From positions 2,356,001-2,420,000 of the forward strand of contig NZ_CP058246.1 of NCBI RefSeq assembly GCF_013388355.1: DNA of 64,000 nt, read 5' to 3'. Source of the stretch: Flavobacterium sp. LPB0248. GTDB lineage: Bacteria; Bacteroidota; Bacteroidia; Flavobacteriales; Flavobacteriaceae. Below are positions 27,081 through 35,191 of the stretch, in pieces. The notes below the pieces were generated by a model. That model searched no databases and was not told the DNA's origin. It worked only from the letters and a program-made list of their open reading frames with translations. Numbering within the stretch: the first letter of the stretch is position 1; each line of letters opens with the position of its first letter. The translations under genes and the position numbers were made by a program.

Positions 27081-27141
27081 CTGCAAAAAAACAAATATGA
27101 CAGATTAATAGTACAAAATAATAAACTAAATATTCAAAAAC

Positions 27142-27291
27142 ATGAAGAATAAAATATTCACATTAGCAGATTTCGAAGTAGAAAAAATAGACAAGAAAAC
27201 TCAAAAAATTATTAGAGGAGGTGGCAACGATTCTACAGACCCTCCTATTGTAAGCTATCCTATAAAAACTAATGGTGGAGGAAACGGCTGA
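27142..27291 (+). CDS. Double-glycine peptide, array copy 1 (49 aa)
   Basis: Leader MKNKIFTLADFEVEKIDKKT continuing to IIRGG at 26-27; the core starts GNDSTDPP and ends SYPIKTNGGGNG. It is the most divergent leader of the six (FTLADFEV against LTFKDFEL). There is no Cys. The leader type fits export by a C39 ABC transporter; the nearest one is at 21439-23667. Function unknown. Confidence 0.85.
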   Translation: MKNKIFTLADFEVEKIDKKTQKIIRGGGNDSTDPPIVSYPIKTNGGGNG

Positions 27292-27343
27292 TAGACATCT
27301 TAAAATAGCAAAAATTCCAAAAAAAGTAATCCAAAAAAAAGAC

Positions 27344-27493
27344 ATGAAAAATAAAATATTGACATTCAAAGATTTCGAAACAGAAAAAATAGACAGGAAA
27401 ACTCAAAGAATTATTAGAGGAGGTGATGACGAACCTATTGATCCGCCTGTTGTAAGCTATCCTATAAAAACCAATGGCGGAGGAAACGGCTGA
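27344..27493 (+). CDS. Double-glycine peptide, array copy 2 (49 aa)
   Basis: Leader MKNKILTFKDFETEKIDRKT to IIRGG. The core begins DDEPIDPPVV and ends in the invariant SYPIKTNGGGNG. The frame is open upstream to 27272, but the start at 27344 matches all other copies. Confidence 0.88.
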   Translation: MKNKILTFKDFETEKIDRKTQRIIRGGDDEPIDPPVVSYPIKTNGGGNG

Positions 27494-27540
27494 TTCTTAA
27501 TATATAATATCATAGTATAAAAAACTACAAAATTCAAGAC

Positions 27541-27690
27541 ATGAAAACTAAAATACTGACATTCAAAGATTTTGAACTAGAAAAAATAGACAAAAAAACT
27601 CAAAGAATTATTAGAGGAGGTGAAAACGAATCGATTGACCCGCCTGTTGTAAGTTATCCTATAAAAACTAATGGCGGAGGAAACGGCTGA
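27541..27690 (+). CDS. Double-glycine peptide, array copy 3 (49 aa)
   Basis: Leader MKTKILTFKDFELEKIDKKT to IIRGG. The core begins ENESIDPPVV, then SYPIKTNGGGNG. It differs from copies 5 and 6 only at core residue 30 (Glu for Asp). Confidence 0.88.
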   Translation: MKTKILTFKDFELEKIDKKTQRIIRGGENESIDPPVVSYPIKTNGGGNG

Positions 27691-27737
27691 TTTGCATTTA
27701 CAGATTTCAATTATAAAAAACAACTAAAAATTAAGAC

Positions 27738-27887
27738 ATGAAAACTAAAATATTGACATTCAAAGATTTCGAATTAGAAAAAATAGATACAAAAACACAA
27801 CGAATTATTCGAGGAGGCGGTAGCGACACTGTTGATCCTCCTATTGTAAGCTATCCTATAAAAACTAATGGTGGAGGAAACGGCTGA
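27738..27887 (+). CDS. Double-glycine peptide, array copy 4 (49 aa)
   Basis: Leader MKTKILTFKDFELEKIDTKT to IIRGG. The core begins GSDTVDPPIV, then SYPIKTNGGGNG. Variation is confined to the five residues after GG and to conservative I/V changes. Confidence 0.88.
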   Translation: MKTKILTFKDFELEKIDTKTQRIIRGGGSDTVDPPIVSYPIKTNGGGNG

Positions 27888-27935
27888 TCTTATTTTCAAA
27901 TATGTAGTATAAAAAACAACTAAAAAATTTAAACC

Positions 27936-28085
27936 ATGAAAACTAAAATATTGACATTCAAAGATTTTGAACTAGAAAAAATAGACAAAAAAACTCAAAG
28001 AATTATTAGAGGAGGTGAAAACGACTCTATTGACCCGCCTGTTGTAAGCTATCCTATAAAAACTAATGGTGGAGGAAACGGCTGA
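27936..28085 (+). CDS. Double-glycine peptide, array copy 5 (49 aa)
   Basis: Leader MKTKILTFKDFELEKIDKKT to IIRGG; core ENDSIDPPVV then SYPIKTNGGGNG. The protein is identical to copy 6. Confidence 0.88.
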   Translation: MKTKILTFKDFELEKIDKKTQRIIRGGENDSIDPPVVSYPIKTNGGGNG

Positions 28086-28134
28086 TCTTATTTTCAAATA
28101 TGTAGTATAAAAAACAACTAAAAAAATTTAACCC

Positions 28135-28284
28135 ATGAAAACTAAAATATTGACATTCAAAGATTTTGAACTAGAAAAAATAGACAAAAAAACTCAAAGA
28201 ATTATTAGAGGAGGTGAAAACGACTCTATTGACCCGCCTGTTGTAAGCTATCCTATAAAAACCAATGGTGGAGGAAATGGTTAA
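28135..28284 (+). CDS. Double-glycine peptide, array copy 6 (49 aa)
   Basis: The protein is the same as copy 5 but ends in TAA instead of TGA, and its last codons differ silently (AAT GGT for AAC GGC). It ends 10 bases before the stop of the convergent TPR/AraC regulator gene, with no terminator between them. Confidence 0.88.
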   Translation: MKTKILTFKDFELEKIDKKTQRIIRGGENDSIDPPVVSYPIKTNGGGNG

Positions 28285-28294
28285 TAATTCAAGC

Positions 28295-30061
28295 TTAAAT
28301 ATTGTTCGCAAATTGAGCTGGAGACACTCCAGTTCTTTTGCGAAACGATTTTGCAAATGAAACGGCATTTTTAAAACCAACACTTTCTGCAATTGCCTGA
28401 GTCGAATATTTACGATACAAATGATTTGTAATCATCTGATTAATAACATAATTAATCTTTAACTCATTTGAATATTCTCCAAAAGATTTTCCAAATCTTT
28501 TATTGACAACATAGGATAAATAAGTTGTATTGGTTTTAATTTTTTTGGCAACATACGAAAGCGTAAAATCTGCATTTAGATATTCTAGTTTCTCTTCTAG
28601 CGCCAATAATTTTTCTACGATTTTATTTTCTTTAGCCTCATCAATACTAAGATTTGCATTTTCTTTTTTAAGCTGTGTATCTTCTAGTTCTATAGACTCT
28701 TCCAAAACTATGTTTTTCTCTAATGCTGCTTTTTCAGATTCTTTTTTCTCAAGATTAGCTTTAAACTCTTCAATTAAAGCGTTCATTTTTTTCTGCGCTC
28801 TATTCTTATCTCTAATATTTTTAATCAAGAAAAATACAATCCCAACAACCAAAATAACATAGAAGACTTTTAGGGCTTTATTCCATAAAACTTCATATTT
28901 ATATTTCTCTTGAATGCTCAACATCTCATCACTCAGATTTGCAGTACCCAATTTATAATTAACTTCTAAAGCTTCTTCCCTCAGTTGCCCCTCATATTTT
29001 TCATAAGAATCTAAATAAATTTTAGAATGCTTAAAAGCCAATTCAGGCTCGTTTAGAATATTATAAATTTTGGCCTGGACATAATTGGATTGAAAATAGC
29101 TCACATCTATTTTCTTTTCCTTAAGATAAAGCGAATCAACTTTTTTCAGGAATATCAGGGCTTTATCGTATTTCTTTTGAGCATAATAAAGATCTCCCAA
29201 ATTATAATTTGCAGTCTTATAATAGTCCTCGTCATTATTTTGTTTCGCATACATTGCAATATCAAAATAAGACCTTTCGGCATTTTTAAAATCTTTTTTC
29301 AACAAATAGATATTTCCTAGACTTAAAGTAGCCGTCATTTTATTATCCATATAGTTTTGAGAATAGGTTATCGCCCTTTTGTAAAAGTATTCGGCCGAAT
29401 CAAGTAAAAAGGCTTTACTTCGATTCTTCATATAATAACCTTCGTAGACATTCCCTAGATTGGTATAAATGTTACTTCTACTATTCTGAAATTGGTCTTT
29501 ATCATAAAGATTTTCGTTCTTATCTAAAAAATCACTGTTTTGTCTAAGATTTTTAACGGCAAGTTCATAATTACCCACAGCTTCATTAACCAAGGCGATG
29601 TTACTTTTAAACTTTACAATCTGGATAACATCATTAGTTTTGATAGAGAGTTTAATTCCTTCCTGATAATTAGTAAGAGCATTACTAAAGTTTCGTCTCT
29701 TCCATTCTATCAATCCTTTATAATTATATAGGTAGGCTCTAAGATTTATTTTTTGAACAGATTCTGGCAGTTTATTATAATAAGCTAATGCCTTGGTAAA
29801 CCATTCATCACTTTTAGCTCTATTATTTTTTAATTGATAAAGATATGATCCTGCACCATAGGCAAATGCTACGTGTTCATTGTTGTTGGATTTCTTTAAT
29901 TCTTCTGCATACTCAAGACCCTGGTCGAAGTTACCATTCATGCTGAAACGAATTTTATCCTGTAATTCTAAGTACCTTTGTTCCGTGAACTCCTCTTTGA
30001 TTTGAGCAGTCCCACTGGAAAATATTAATAGTAAAAAAAATAAAGAGATGATCAGCCTCAT
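28295..30061 (-). CDS. Membrane-anchored TPR / AraC-type HTH regulator
   Basis: 588 aa. A signal peptide or N-terminal anchor (MRLIISLFFLLLIFSSGTAQ) precedes a TPR region (about 25-380). One transmembrane helix follows (about 395-413, FYVILVVGIVFFLI), then a charged coiled coil (about 415-475) and a C-terminal AraC helix-turn-helix (about 490-588; YVAKKIKTNTTYLSYVVNKRF, AIAESVGFKNAVSFAKSFRKRTG). The topology suggests a periplasmic TPR sensor with a cytoplasmic DNA-binding end. The type is known in Flavobacteriia, with unknown ligands. It converges on the six-peptide array, which suggests peptide sensing. Confidence 0.88.
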   Translation of the reverse strand: MRLIISLFFLLLIFSSGTAQIKEEFTEQRYLELQDKIRFSMNGNFDQGLEYAEELKKSNNNEHVAFAYGAGSYLYQLKNNRAKSDEWFTKALAYYNKLPESVQKINLRAYLYNYKGLIEWKRRNFSNALTNYQEGIKLSIKTNDVIQIVKFKSNIALVNEAVGNYELAVKNLRQNSDFLDKNENLYDKDQFQNSRSNIYTNLGNVYEGYYMKNRSKAFLLDSAEYFYKRAITYSQNYMDNKMTATLSLGNIYLLKKDFKNAERSYFDIAMYAKQNNDEDYYKTANYNLGDLYYAQKKYDKALIFLKKVDSLYLKEKKIDVSYFQSNYVQAKIYNILNEPELAFKHSKIYLDSYEKYEGQLREEALEVNYKLGTANLSDEMLSIQEKYKYEVLWNKALKVFYVILVVGIVFFLIKNIRDKNRAQKKMNALIEEFKANLEKKESEKAALEKNIVLEESIELEDTQLKKENANLSIDEAKENKIVEKLLALEEKLEYLNADFTLSYVAKKIKTNTTYLSYVVNKRFGKSFGEYSNELKINYVINQMITNHLYRKYSTQAIAESVGFKNAVSFAKSFRKRTGVSPAQFANNI

Positions 30062-30198
30062 TAAGTTAGTTTTTGGTATTCAAAAATAGTCTATAAATTA
30101 TCAATAAACTACAATTAATTTGCCAAATTCCTATTAATTTTATTTTTACCGTAAAATAATACAACAATTTAACCGGTATTTGTTATATTTTTATTATG

Positions 30199-30206
30199 TA
30201 AATTTG
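30199..30206 (+). promoter_or_regulatory. Promoter (-7 TAAATTTG) of the acyl-CoA dehydrogenase gene
   Basis: TAAATTTG at 30199-30206, with TTTG at 30179-30182 as a -33 candidate (spacing 16, slightly short). The gene starts 21 bases downstream. Confidence 0.55.
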
Positions 30207-30227
30207 CTTTGCTAAAAATTAAAAAAC

Positions 30228-31406
30228 ATGAAACCAGACCTATTTCAATCTCCAGATTATTTTAACCTAGACGATTTATTATCAGACGAACATAAATTGG
30301 TTCGCGAATCTGCTCGTGCTTGGGTTAAAAAAGAAGTTTCTCCTATTATTGAAGAATATGCTCAAAAAGCAGAATTTCCTAAACAAATTATTAAAGGTCT
30401 AGGCGAAATTGGCGGTTTCGGACCTTATATTCCTGTAGAATATGGCGGTGCGGGATTAGACCAAATTTCTTATGGTTTAATTATGCAGGAAATAGAAAGG
30501 GGCGATTCTGGTGTAAGATCTACCTCATCTGTCCAATCTTCTTTGGTAATGTATCCGATTTGGAAATATGGAAACGAAGAACAAAGAATGAAATACCTTC
30601 CAAAACTTGCTACGGGAGAATATATAGGATGTTTTGGTTTAACCGAACCAGATCATGGGTCTGATCCTGGAAGTATGATTACCAATTTTAAAGATATGGG
30701 CGATCATTATCTTTTAAATGGTGCTAAAATGTGGATTTCGAATGCTCCATTTGCTGATATCGCTATTGTTTGGGCTAAAAATGAAGAAGGCCGAATTCAC
30801 GGTTTAATCGTAGAACGTGGCATGGAAGGTTTTACAACTCCAGAAACGCATAATAAATGGTCACTTCGTGCATCTGCAACAGGAGAATTAATTTTTGACA
30901 ATGTAAAAGTTCCTAAAGAAAACCTTTTACCAAACAAATCTGGTTTAGGTGCCCCGCTTGGCTGTTTAGATTCTGCTCGTTATGGAATTGCATGGGGAGC
31001 AATTGGTGCTGCAATGGATTGTTATGATACCGCTTTAAGATATTCAAAAGAAAGAATTCAGTTTGGAAAACCAATTGGAGGAACACAGTTACAGCAGAAA
31101 AAACTGGCTGAAATGATTACCGAAATCACAAAAGCACAATTATTAACTTGGCGTTTAGGAGTTTTAAGAAATGAAGGTAGAGCAACTACTGCACAGATTT
31201 CTATGGCAAAACGTAATAATGTAAATATGGCCATTACTATTGCACGCGAGGCCAGACAAATGCTTGGAGGTATGGGAATCACAGGCGAGTACTCAATTAT
31301 GCGTCATATGATGAACCTTGAAAGTGTTATTACTTATGAAGGAACTCACGACATACATTTATTGATAACTGGAATGGATGTAACCGGAATTCCAGCATTT
31401 AAATAA
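30228..31406 (+). CDS. Acyl-CoA dehydrogenase, glutaryl-CoA dehydrogenase type
   Basis: 392 aa, normal for the family. FAD- and substrate-binding motifs include FGLTEPDHGSDPGSM and WISNAPFADIAIVWAK. The catalytic base Glu is in VITYEGTHDIHLL (about 370). SVQSSLVMYPI and the C-terminal TGIPAF resemble glutaryl-CoA dehydrogenases, which convert glutaryl-CoA to crotonyl-CoA in Lys/Trp breakdown. The exact acyl substrate is inferred. The gene is monocistronic. Confidence 0.9.
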   Translation: MKPDLFQSPDYFNLDDLLSDEHKLVRESARAWVKKEVSPIIEEYAQKAEFPKQIIKGLGEIGGFGPYIPVEYGGAGLDQISYGLIMQEIERGDSGVRSTSSVQSSLVMYPIWKYGNEEQRMKYLPKLATGEYIGCFGLTEPDHGSDPGSMITNFKDMGDHYLLNGAKMWISNAPFADIAIVWAKNEEGRIHGLIVERGMEGFTTPETHNKWSLRASATGELIFDNVKVPKENLLPNKSGLGAPLGCLDSARYGIAWGAIGAAMDCYDTALRYSKERIQFGKPIGGTQLQQKKLAEMITEITKAQLLTWRLGVLRNEGRATTAQISMAKRNNVNMAITIAREARQMLGGMGITGEYSIMRHMMNLESVITYEGTHDIHLLITGMDVTGIPAFK

Positions 31407-31441
31407 TTGATAATTATTAAAATATATACAAAATCAATCTA

Positions 31442-31470
31442 AAAAGCTTCTTCTTCACGAAGAAGCTTTT
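31442..31470 (+). terminator. Terminator after the acyl-CoA dehydrogenase gene
   Basis: A 12-bp stem (AAAAGCTTCTTC and complement) around a 5-base loop, ending in a T-run. The -7 box TATCTTTG (31471-31478) of the next gene begins directly at its foot. Confidence 0.9.
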
Positions 31471-31478
31471 TATCTTTG
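31471..31478 (+). promoter_or_regulatory. -7 box (TATCTTTG) of the DUF3050 gene
   Basis: A perfect TAnnTTTG 19 bases before the start codon, abutting the preceding terminator. No -33 TTG is visible because that position is occupied by the hairpin. Confidence 0.55.
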
Positions 31479-31497
31479 CATCAAAATTTTTTCAAAA

Positions 31498-32280
31498 ATG
31501 AATATCGAAACGATAAACAAAAGCATACAACCACAAAAAGACCAACTATTAAATCATTCTTTATACAATAAGATTCAAAATATAGACGACCTGCACAGTT
31601 TTCTTGAAACTCACGTTTTTGCTGTTTGGGATTTTATGTCATTATTAAAAGCTTTACAAGCCAAACTTACCTGTACAACAACGCCTTGGTTTGCTACAAA
31701 AAATCCAGAAACTAGATATTTAATTAATGAAATTGTTCTTGCAGAAGAAACAGATTTAAGTATTGACGGAAGAAGACAAAGTCACTACGAAATGTATCTT
31801 GAAGCTATGGAAGCCTGCGGTGCAGATACAACAGGAGTTTTAAACTTCTTATCAGAAGTAAATTCTCTTCACAATATATTTGTTGCTATCAAGCAAAGTA
31901 ATTTACATCCAAATGTAAAAGCCTTTTTAGATTTTACATTTAGAGTTATTGAAGAAGGAAAACCACACGAAATTGCCGCTGCATTTACTTTTGGAAGAGA
32001 AGATTTGATTCCGAGTATGTTTACGGAAATCTTAAAGAACTTTCAAAAAAATCTGCCAGAGAGCGATTTAGCAAAACTGTTATATTATTTTGAAAGACAT
32101 ATCGAACTAGATGCCGATGAACACGGACCAATGGCAATGACCATGATTACTGAATTATGTGAGGAAGATGCTCAAAAATGGAAAGAAGTTGAAGAAGTTT
32201 CAATTCTTGCTTTAGAAAAACGTATCGGACTTTGGAACGCTATTGAAGAAGAAATTGTGATGAAAACTGAAATGGTTTAA
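31498..32280 (+). CDS. DUF3050 domain-containing protein
   Basis: 260 aa, covering the DUF3050 family end to end (HVFAVWDFMSLLKALQ, RYLINEIVLAEETD, LYYFERHIELDADEHGPMA). The family belongs to the haem-oxygenase/TenA-like helical group. The His/Glu/Asp pattern (EE in the first half, H-x3-D-x2-E-H in the last) could bind metal, but no activity is known to me. It sits alone between two terminators. Confidence 0.85.
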   Translation: MNIETINKSIQPQKDQLLNHSLYNKIQNIDDLHSFLETHVFAVWDFMSLLKALQAKLTCTTTPWFATKNPETRYLINEIVLAEETDLSIDGRRQSHYEMYLEAMEACGADTTGVLNFLSEVNSLHNIFVAIKQSNLHPNVKAFLDFTFRVIEEGKPHEIAAAFTFGREDLIPSMFTEILKNFQKNLPESDLAKLLYYFERHIELDADEHGPMAMTMITELCEEDAQKWKEVEEVSILALEKRIGLWNAIEEEIVMKTEMV

Positions 32281-32301
32281 TAAACAAAATAAGTTCTTTA
32301 A

Positions 32302-32353
32302 AAAATTCCAATAACTTAAACTGTTTCAAAAACAGCTGAGTTATTGGAATTTT
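32302..32353 (+). terminator. Terminator after the DUF3050 gene
   Basis: A perfect 15-bp stem (AAAATTCCAATAACT and complement) enclosing a second small hairpin (CTGTTT/AAACAG), with T-runs after it. Confidence 0.9.
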
Positions 32354-32361
32354 ATTTTTCA

Positions 32362-32369
32362 TACCTTTG
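32362..32369 (+). promoter_or_regulatory. -7 box (TACCTTTG) of the AraC gene
   Basis: A perfect TAnnTTTG, 28 bases before the start at 32398, directly after the preceding terminator. Confidence 0.55.
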
Positions 32370-32397
32370 AAATTCAATCTGTTGAAAACAATATCAA

Positions 32398-33171
32398 ATG
32401 AAAATTATCGATTTTATTCCAACAGTGCAATTAAAGCCTTTTATTAAGACTTACAGAATTATTGAAAGCGAAGACGAATTGATAAATAGGGTTTTGCCCA
32501 GCACTTCTCTAGCAATTGCCTTTCGATGTAAAGGTACTGTCAGTTATATTAAAGAAAATCAATCCGACAAATTGCCAATTTCTACAATTTCGGGTATTCG
32601 CAGATCGGTTCGTTTAATTAATTACGAAAAAGAAACCACAACTCTTGTCGTTCAGTTTAAAGAAGCTGGTGCTAAAGCTTTTTTTAAAGAACCTCTTCAT
32701 GAATTATTTGAAGAAAGTGTATCATTGGACAACTTCATTCCACAGCAAAAAATAGCAGTTATCGAAGAACTTTTAGCCGAAGCAAAAACCAATAATCAAA
32801 GGATAGCTGTTATCGAACAGTTTCTTCTGTCAAGACTTCACAATTACAAACCCGACGATTTAATCTCTGCTGCCATTACTATTATACAATCTAAAAAAGG
32901 TATCGTTAAAATAAAAGAACTTGCCGACTCACTCTATATCAGCCAAGACGCATTTGAAAAAAGATTCAGAAAAACAATTGGTTCTTCTCCAAAACAATTC
33001 TGTTATGTGATTCGCATAAAATCTATTATCAATCTTAAACAACAAAATCAAAATCTCACAGATCTAGCTTTTGACGCAGGTTATTTTGACCAGCCTCACT
33101 TCAATAAAGACTTCAAATTGTTCACAGGACAAACACCAACTGAGTTTTTCAGATTTCCTTCTTTTTGGTAA
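32398..33171 (+). CDS. AraC family regulator (DUF6597-type N-terminus)
   Basis: 257 aa. Residues 1-130 match the DUF6597-type sensor region (FIPTVQLKPFIKTYRIIES, LVVQFKEAGAKAFFKEPLHELFE). The C-terminal ~100 residues are the AraC helix-turn-helix (IKELADSLYISQDAFEKRFRK, DLAFDAGYFDQPHFNKDFKLFTG). It is followed by a small secreted monooxygenase-like gene, its likely target. The same architecture occurs again at 34296-35120. Confidence 0.9.
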   Translation: MKIIDFIPTVQLKPFIKTYRIIESEDELINRVLPSTSLAIAFRCKGTVSYIKENQSDKLPISTISGIRRSVRLINYEKETTTLVVQFKEAGAKAFFKEPLHELFEESVSLDNFIPQQKIAVIEELLAEAKTNNQRIAVIEQFLLSRLHNYKPDDLISAAITIIQSKKGIVKIKELADSLYISQDAFEKRFRKTIGSSPKQFCYVIRIKSIINLKQQNQNLTDLAFDAGYFDQPHFNKDFKLFTGQTPTEFFRFPSFW

Positions 33172-33238
33172 ATCAATGATTTTTTACAATGATTTGGTTT
33201 TCACAATTCTGAATTTTACATCAATAAAAACAGAAATT

Positions 33239-33667
33239 ATGAAAACAAATCTTTTAATCGGAATTGTCTTTTTGACATTGCTCGCCTATAAAGCAAATGC
33301 TCAATCAGCCACAATTAATTCACAAATTGAATCTAAAAAATCCGAAACCATGCAGCAAATTTTTATTGATAAATTTATCGTTCCCGAGAAATCAAAGCAA
33401 GAATTTTTAGAACGAGTACGAATCAACCGAAACTTCATAAAACATTTAAACGGATTTGTAAATGACAATGCTTACGAACGCACTGACGAAAATGGCAATT
33501 TAATTTACATCACAATTGCAGTTTGGGAAAATGAAACTGTTTTGAAAAATGCAAAAGAAGCTGTACAAGCTCATTATAAAAAAGAAGGGTTCAATATTTC
33601 TGAAATGTTCGAAAGACTTCACATCACTATGGAGAGAAACATCTACAAGGAATCAGAAAAAATATAA
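33239..33667 (+). CDS. Secreted antibiotic-biosynthesis-monooxygenase-like protein
   Basis: 142 aa from ATG 33239, chosen because it begins a clear signal peptide (MKTNLLIGIVFLTLLAYKAN then AQS). The frame is open upstream into the AraC gene but without a sensible start. The body (IFIDKFIVPEKSKQEFLERV, ITIAVWENETVLKNAKEAVQ) is a ferredoxin-like ABM dimeric barrel. Such proteins act as small monooxygenases or are structural; no substrate can be named. Confidence 0.75.
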   Translation: MKTNLLIGIVFLTLLAYKANAQSATINSQIESKKSETMQQIFIDKFIVPEKSKQEFLERVRINRNFIKHLNGFVNDNAYERTDENGNLIYITIAVWENETVLKNAKEAVQAHYKKEGFNISEMFERLHITMERNIYKESEKI

Positions 33668-33737
33668 TCGAAAAATATGTCTAATTTTGCACGAAGTTAA
33701 TTCTTGATGATTTAAACTTAAAATTAAAAACGACATT

Positions 33738-34280
33738 ATGCAATTAACATCTGAAGAATTACTGGTAATTATAGATCCTCAAAAAGACTTTACTGATCCA
33801 GAAGGTGTGTATGCAAAAAAACATCCCATCAAGCAGATAATAAAAGTCAAAAACAAGATTAACAGTCTAATAAAACAAATTGATACTAAGAGATTTGTGA
33901 TTATTTTTTCTAATTATCAAAAAGACCAATTTGGCAACGGAATTTCAATGTGCATTGAAGGAACAAAAGGCCATGAAATTGATCTCAACTTTGATGATTC
34001 TTCAATCTTAATTTCAAAAACACAGCACAGCAGTTTTTCGTCTCAGGAATTTAAAAAATTCTTAAAAGAAAATAAAATCCGCCGACTTGTTTTATGTGGT
34101 TTTCTGGCAGAATACTGCATAAAACAAACGGCGCTGGACGGACTGAAAAGCGGTTATGAAATAGTTCTTCTAAAAGAATTAATACAAACTGGCGACGATG
34201 TACAGCATAGAATAGAAGAAGTTTTATTAGATTTACAAAACCAAGGCGCCACAATAAATGACAATTTCATTTATGAATAA
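33738..34280 (+). CDS. Isochorismatase-like cysteine hydrolase
   Basis: 180 aa. The catalytic Asp is in LLVIIDPQKDF (about 13), the Lys near SKTQHSSF, and the nucleophilic Cys in LCGFLAEYCIKQTALDGLKSG (about 133). The family includes nicotinamidases and isochorismatases; the natural substrate is unknown. The next gene, an AraC regulator, starts 15 bases downstream. Confidence 0.88.
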   Translation: MQLTSEELLVIIDPQKDFTDPEGVYAKKHPIKQIIKVKNKINSLIKQIDTKRFVIIFSNYQKDQFGNGISMCIEGTKGHEIDLNFDDSSILISKTQHSSFSSQEFKKFLKENKIRRLVLCGFLAEYCIKQTALDGLKSGYEIVLLKELIQTGDDVQHRIEEVLLDLQNQGATINDNFIYE

Positions 34281-34295
34281 ATATGAACTGGAATC

Positions 34296-35120
34296 ATGCA
34301 AGTTTCTCCACCAAAAGAATTATCACCTTATATCAAACATTATCTATTTTTAGATAATGCAGAAACTGCAATTCAAAAATTTCGTTTGTTTTCTGATGGT
34401 AATACTGGTCTTGTATTTTCTGTAAAAAGCAAGCTTATTTCTGGAATTAACAAACAGCAAATAAAAGATTATTTGCCTGTTTCATTTTTATACGGACAAC
34501 TTAATGGCTTTAAAGATCTTTATTCTGAAAATGAAATAACTCTAATCATTGTCGTATTTCAACCCAACGGAATACATCAATTATTAGGAATTCCTGCCAG
34601 CGAATTTCACGATTCTATTATTCCGGTAGAAGATGTGTTTGACCAAAAGATTATTGAGCTGCAAGAACAATTATCAGAAGAAAACAATCAGACTCGTGTT
34701 GAGCTGTTAAATCAATTTTTCAGATCAGCAATTGCTTCAAAACCTTCTTCAAATCAGTTAATAGTGAATCACTCTTTAAATTTTATAATTGACAAGAAAG
34801 GTCTTTTTTCTATAAAACAATTGGTAGAATACACGGGCTATACCGAAAGACACCTCGAAAGAAAATTCAAAGAATGTATTGGTCTTAATCCTAAGAAATT
34901 TGGCAACGTTGTACGACTGCATTATTTTTTGAAACTATTGAAAAACAAACCCGACGACATCAATCTAACTGGAATTTGTTACGACGCTGGATTTTCAGAT
35001 CAATCTCATTTAATAAAAGAGTTTAAAAAACATACCGGAATTACTCCAACAGAATATGTTTATAACACAGGAAAATTAGCCAATAATCTTATCAAAAGAT
35101 TTCCTGCTTCAACATTCTAA
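34296..35120 (+). CDS. AraC family regulator (DUF6597-type N-terminus)
   Basis: 274 aa. The N-terminal sensor (PPKELSPYIKHYLFLDNAE, ITLIIVVFQPNGIHQLLGIPASEF) is followed by the AraC helix-turn-helix (SIKQLVEYTGYTERHLERKFKE, ICYDAGFSDQSHLIKEFKKHTG). It is a paralogue of 32398-33171. It is tightly linked to the isochorismatase gene and precedes the nitrilase gene, so it probably regulates one or both. Confidence 0.9.
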   Translation: MQVSPPKELSPYIKHYLFLDNAETAIQKFRLFSDGNTGLVFSVKSKLISGINKQQIKDYLPVSFLYGQLNGFKDLYSENEITLIIVVFQPNGIHQLLGIPASEFHDSIIPVEDVFDQKIIELQEQLSEENNQTRVELLNQFFRSAIASKPSSNQLIVNHSLNFIIDKKGLFSIKQLVEYTGYTERHLERKFKECIGLNPKKFGNVVRLHYFLKLLKNKPDDINLTGICYDAGFSDQSHLIKEFKKHTGITPTEYVYNTGKLANNLIKRFPASTF

Positions 35121-35191
35121 AATGTCGGTTTTGTACAATTCACGACATATTGATAAAGCTATTTTTGATCTAATAATTAATAGCTTACTAT

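Larger units (their letters stand above)
26558..27141. promoter_or_regulatory. 584-bp divergent control region (VKOR operon / peptide array)
   Basis: This gap separates two divergent peptide systems and is very AT-rich. A near -7 box (AATCTTTG on the minus strand, 26592-26599) lies 35 bases before the VKOR gene. No perfect TAnnTTTG precedes the array. Two repeat structures in the gap are listed separately. I found no convincing extra ORF; one of 16 codons near 26820 was rejected. Confidence 0.55.
27142..28284 (+). repeat. Tandem array of six ~198-bp gene units
   Basis: Starts at 27142, 27344, 27541, 27738, 27936 and 28135 give periods of 202, 197, 197, 198 and 199 bp. Each unit is a 150-bp gene plus a spacer of about 50 bp. 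Spacers 4-5 and 5-6 are almost identical, so the last units are the most recent duplications. Confidence 0.95.

Noticed and set aside
27142..28284. Regular ~198-bp tandem repeats looking like a large CRISPR or satellite array
   Set aside because: Each unit is an intact 49-codon gene with start, stop and silent differences. Unit length is far above that of CRISPR repeats and no cas genes are present.
27142..28284. Graspetide, lanthipeptide or rSAM-modified RiPP precursors
   Set aside because: No ATP-grasp, LanM/LanB or radical-SAM gene lies in the window; cores lack Cys and the typical TxxKxxSD-type motifs.
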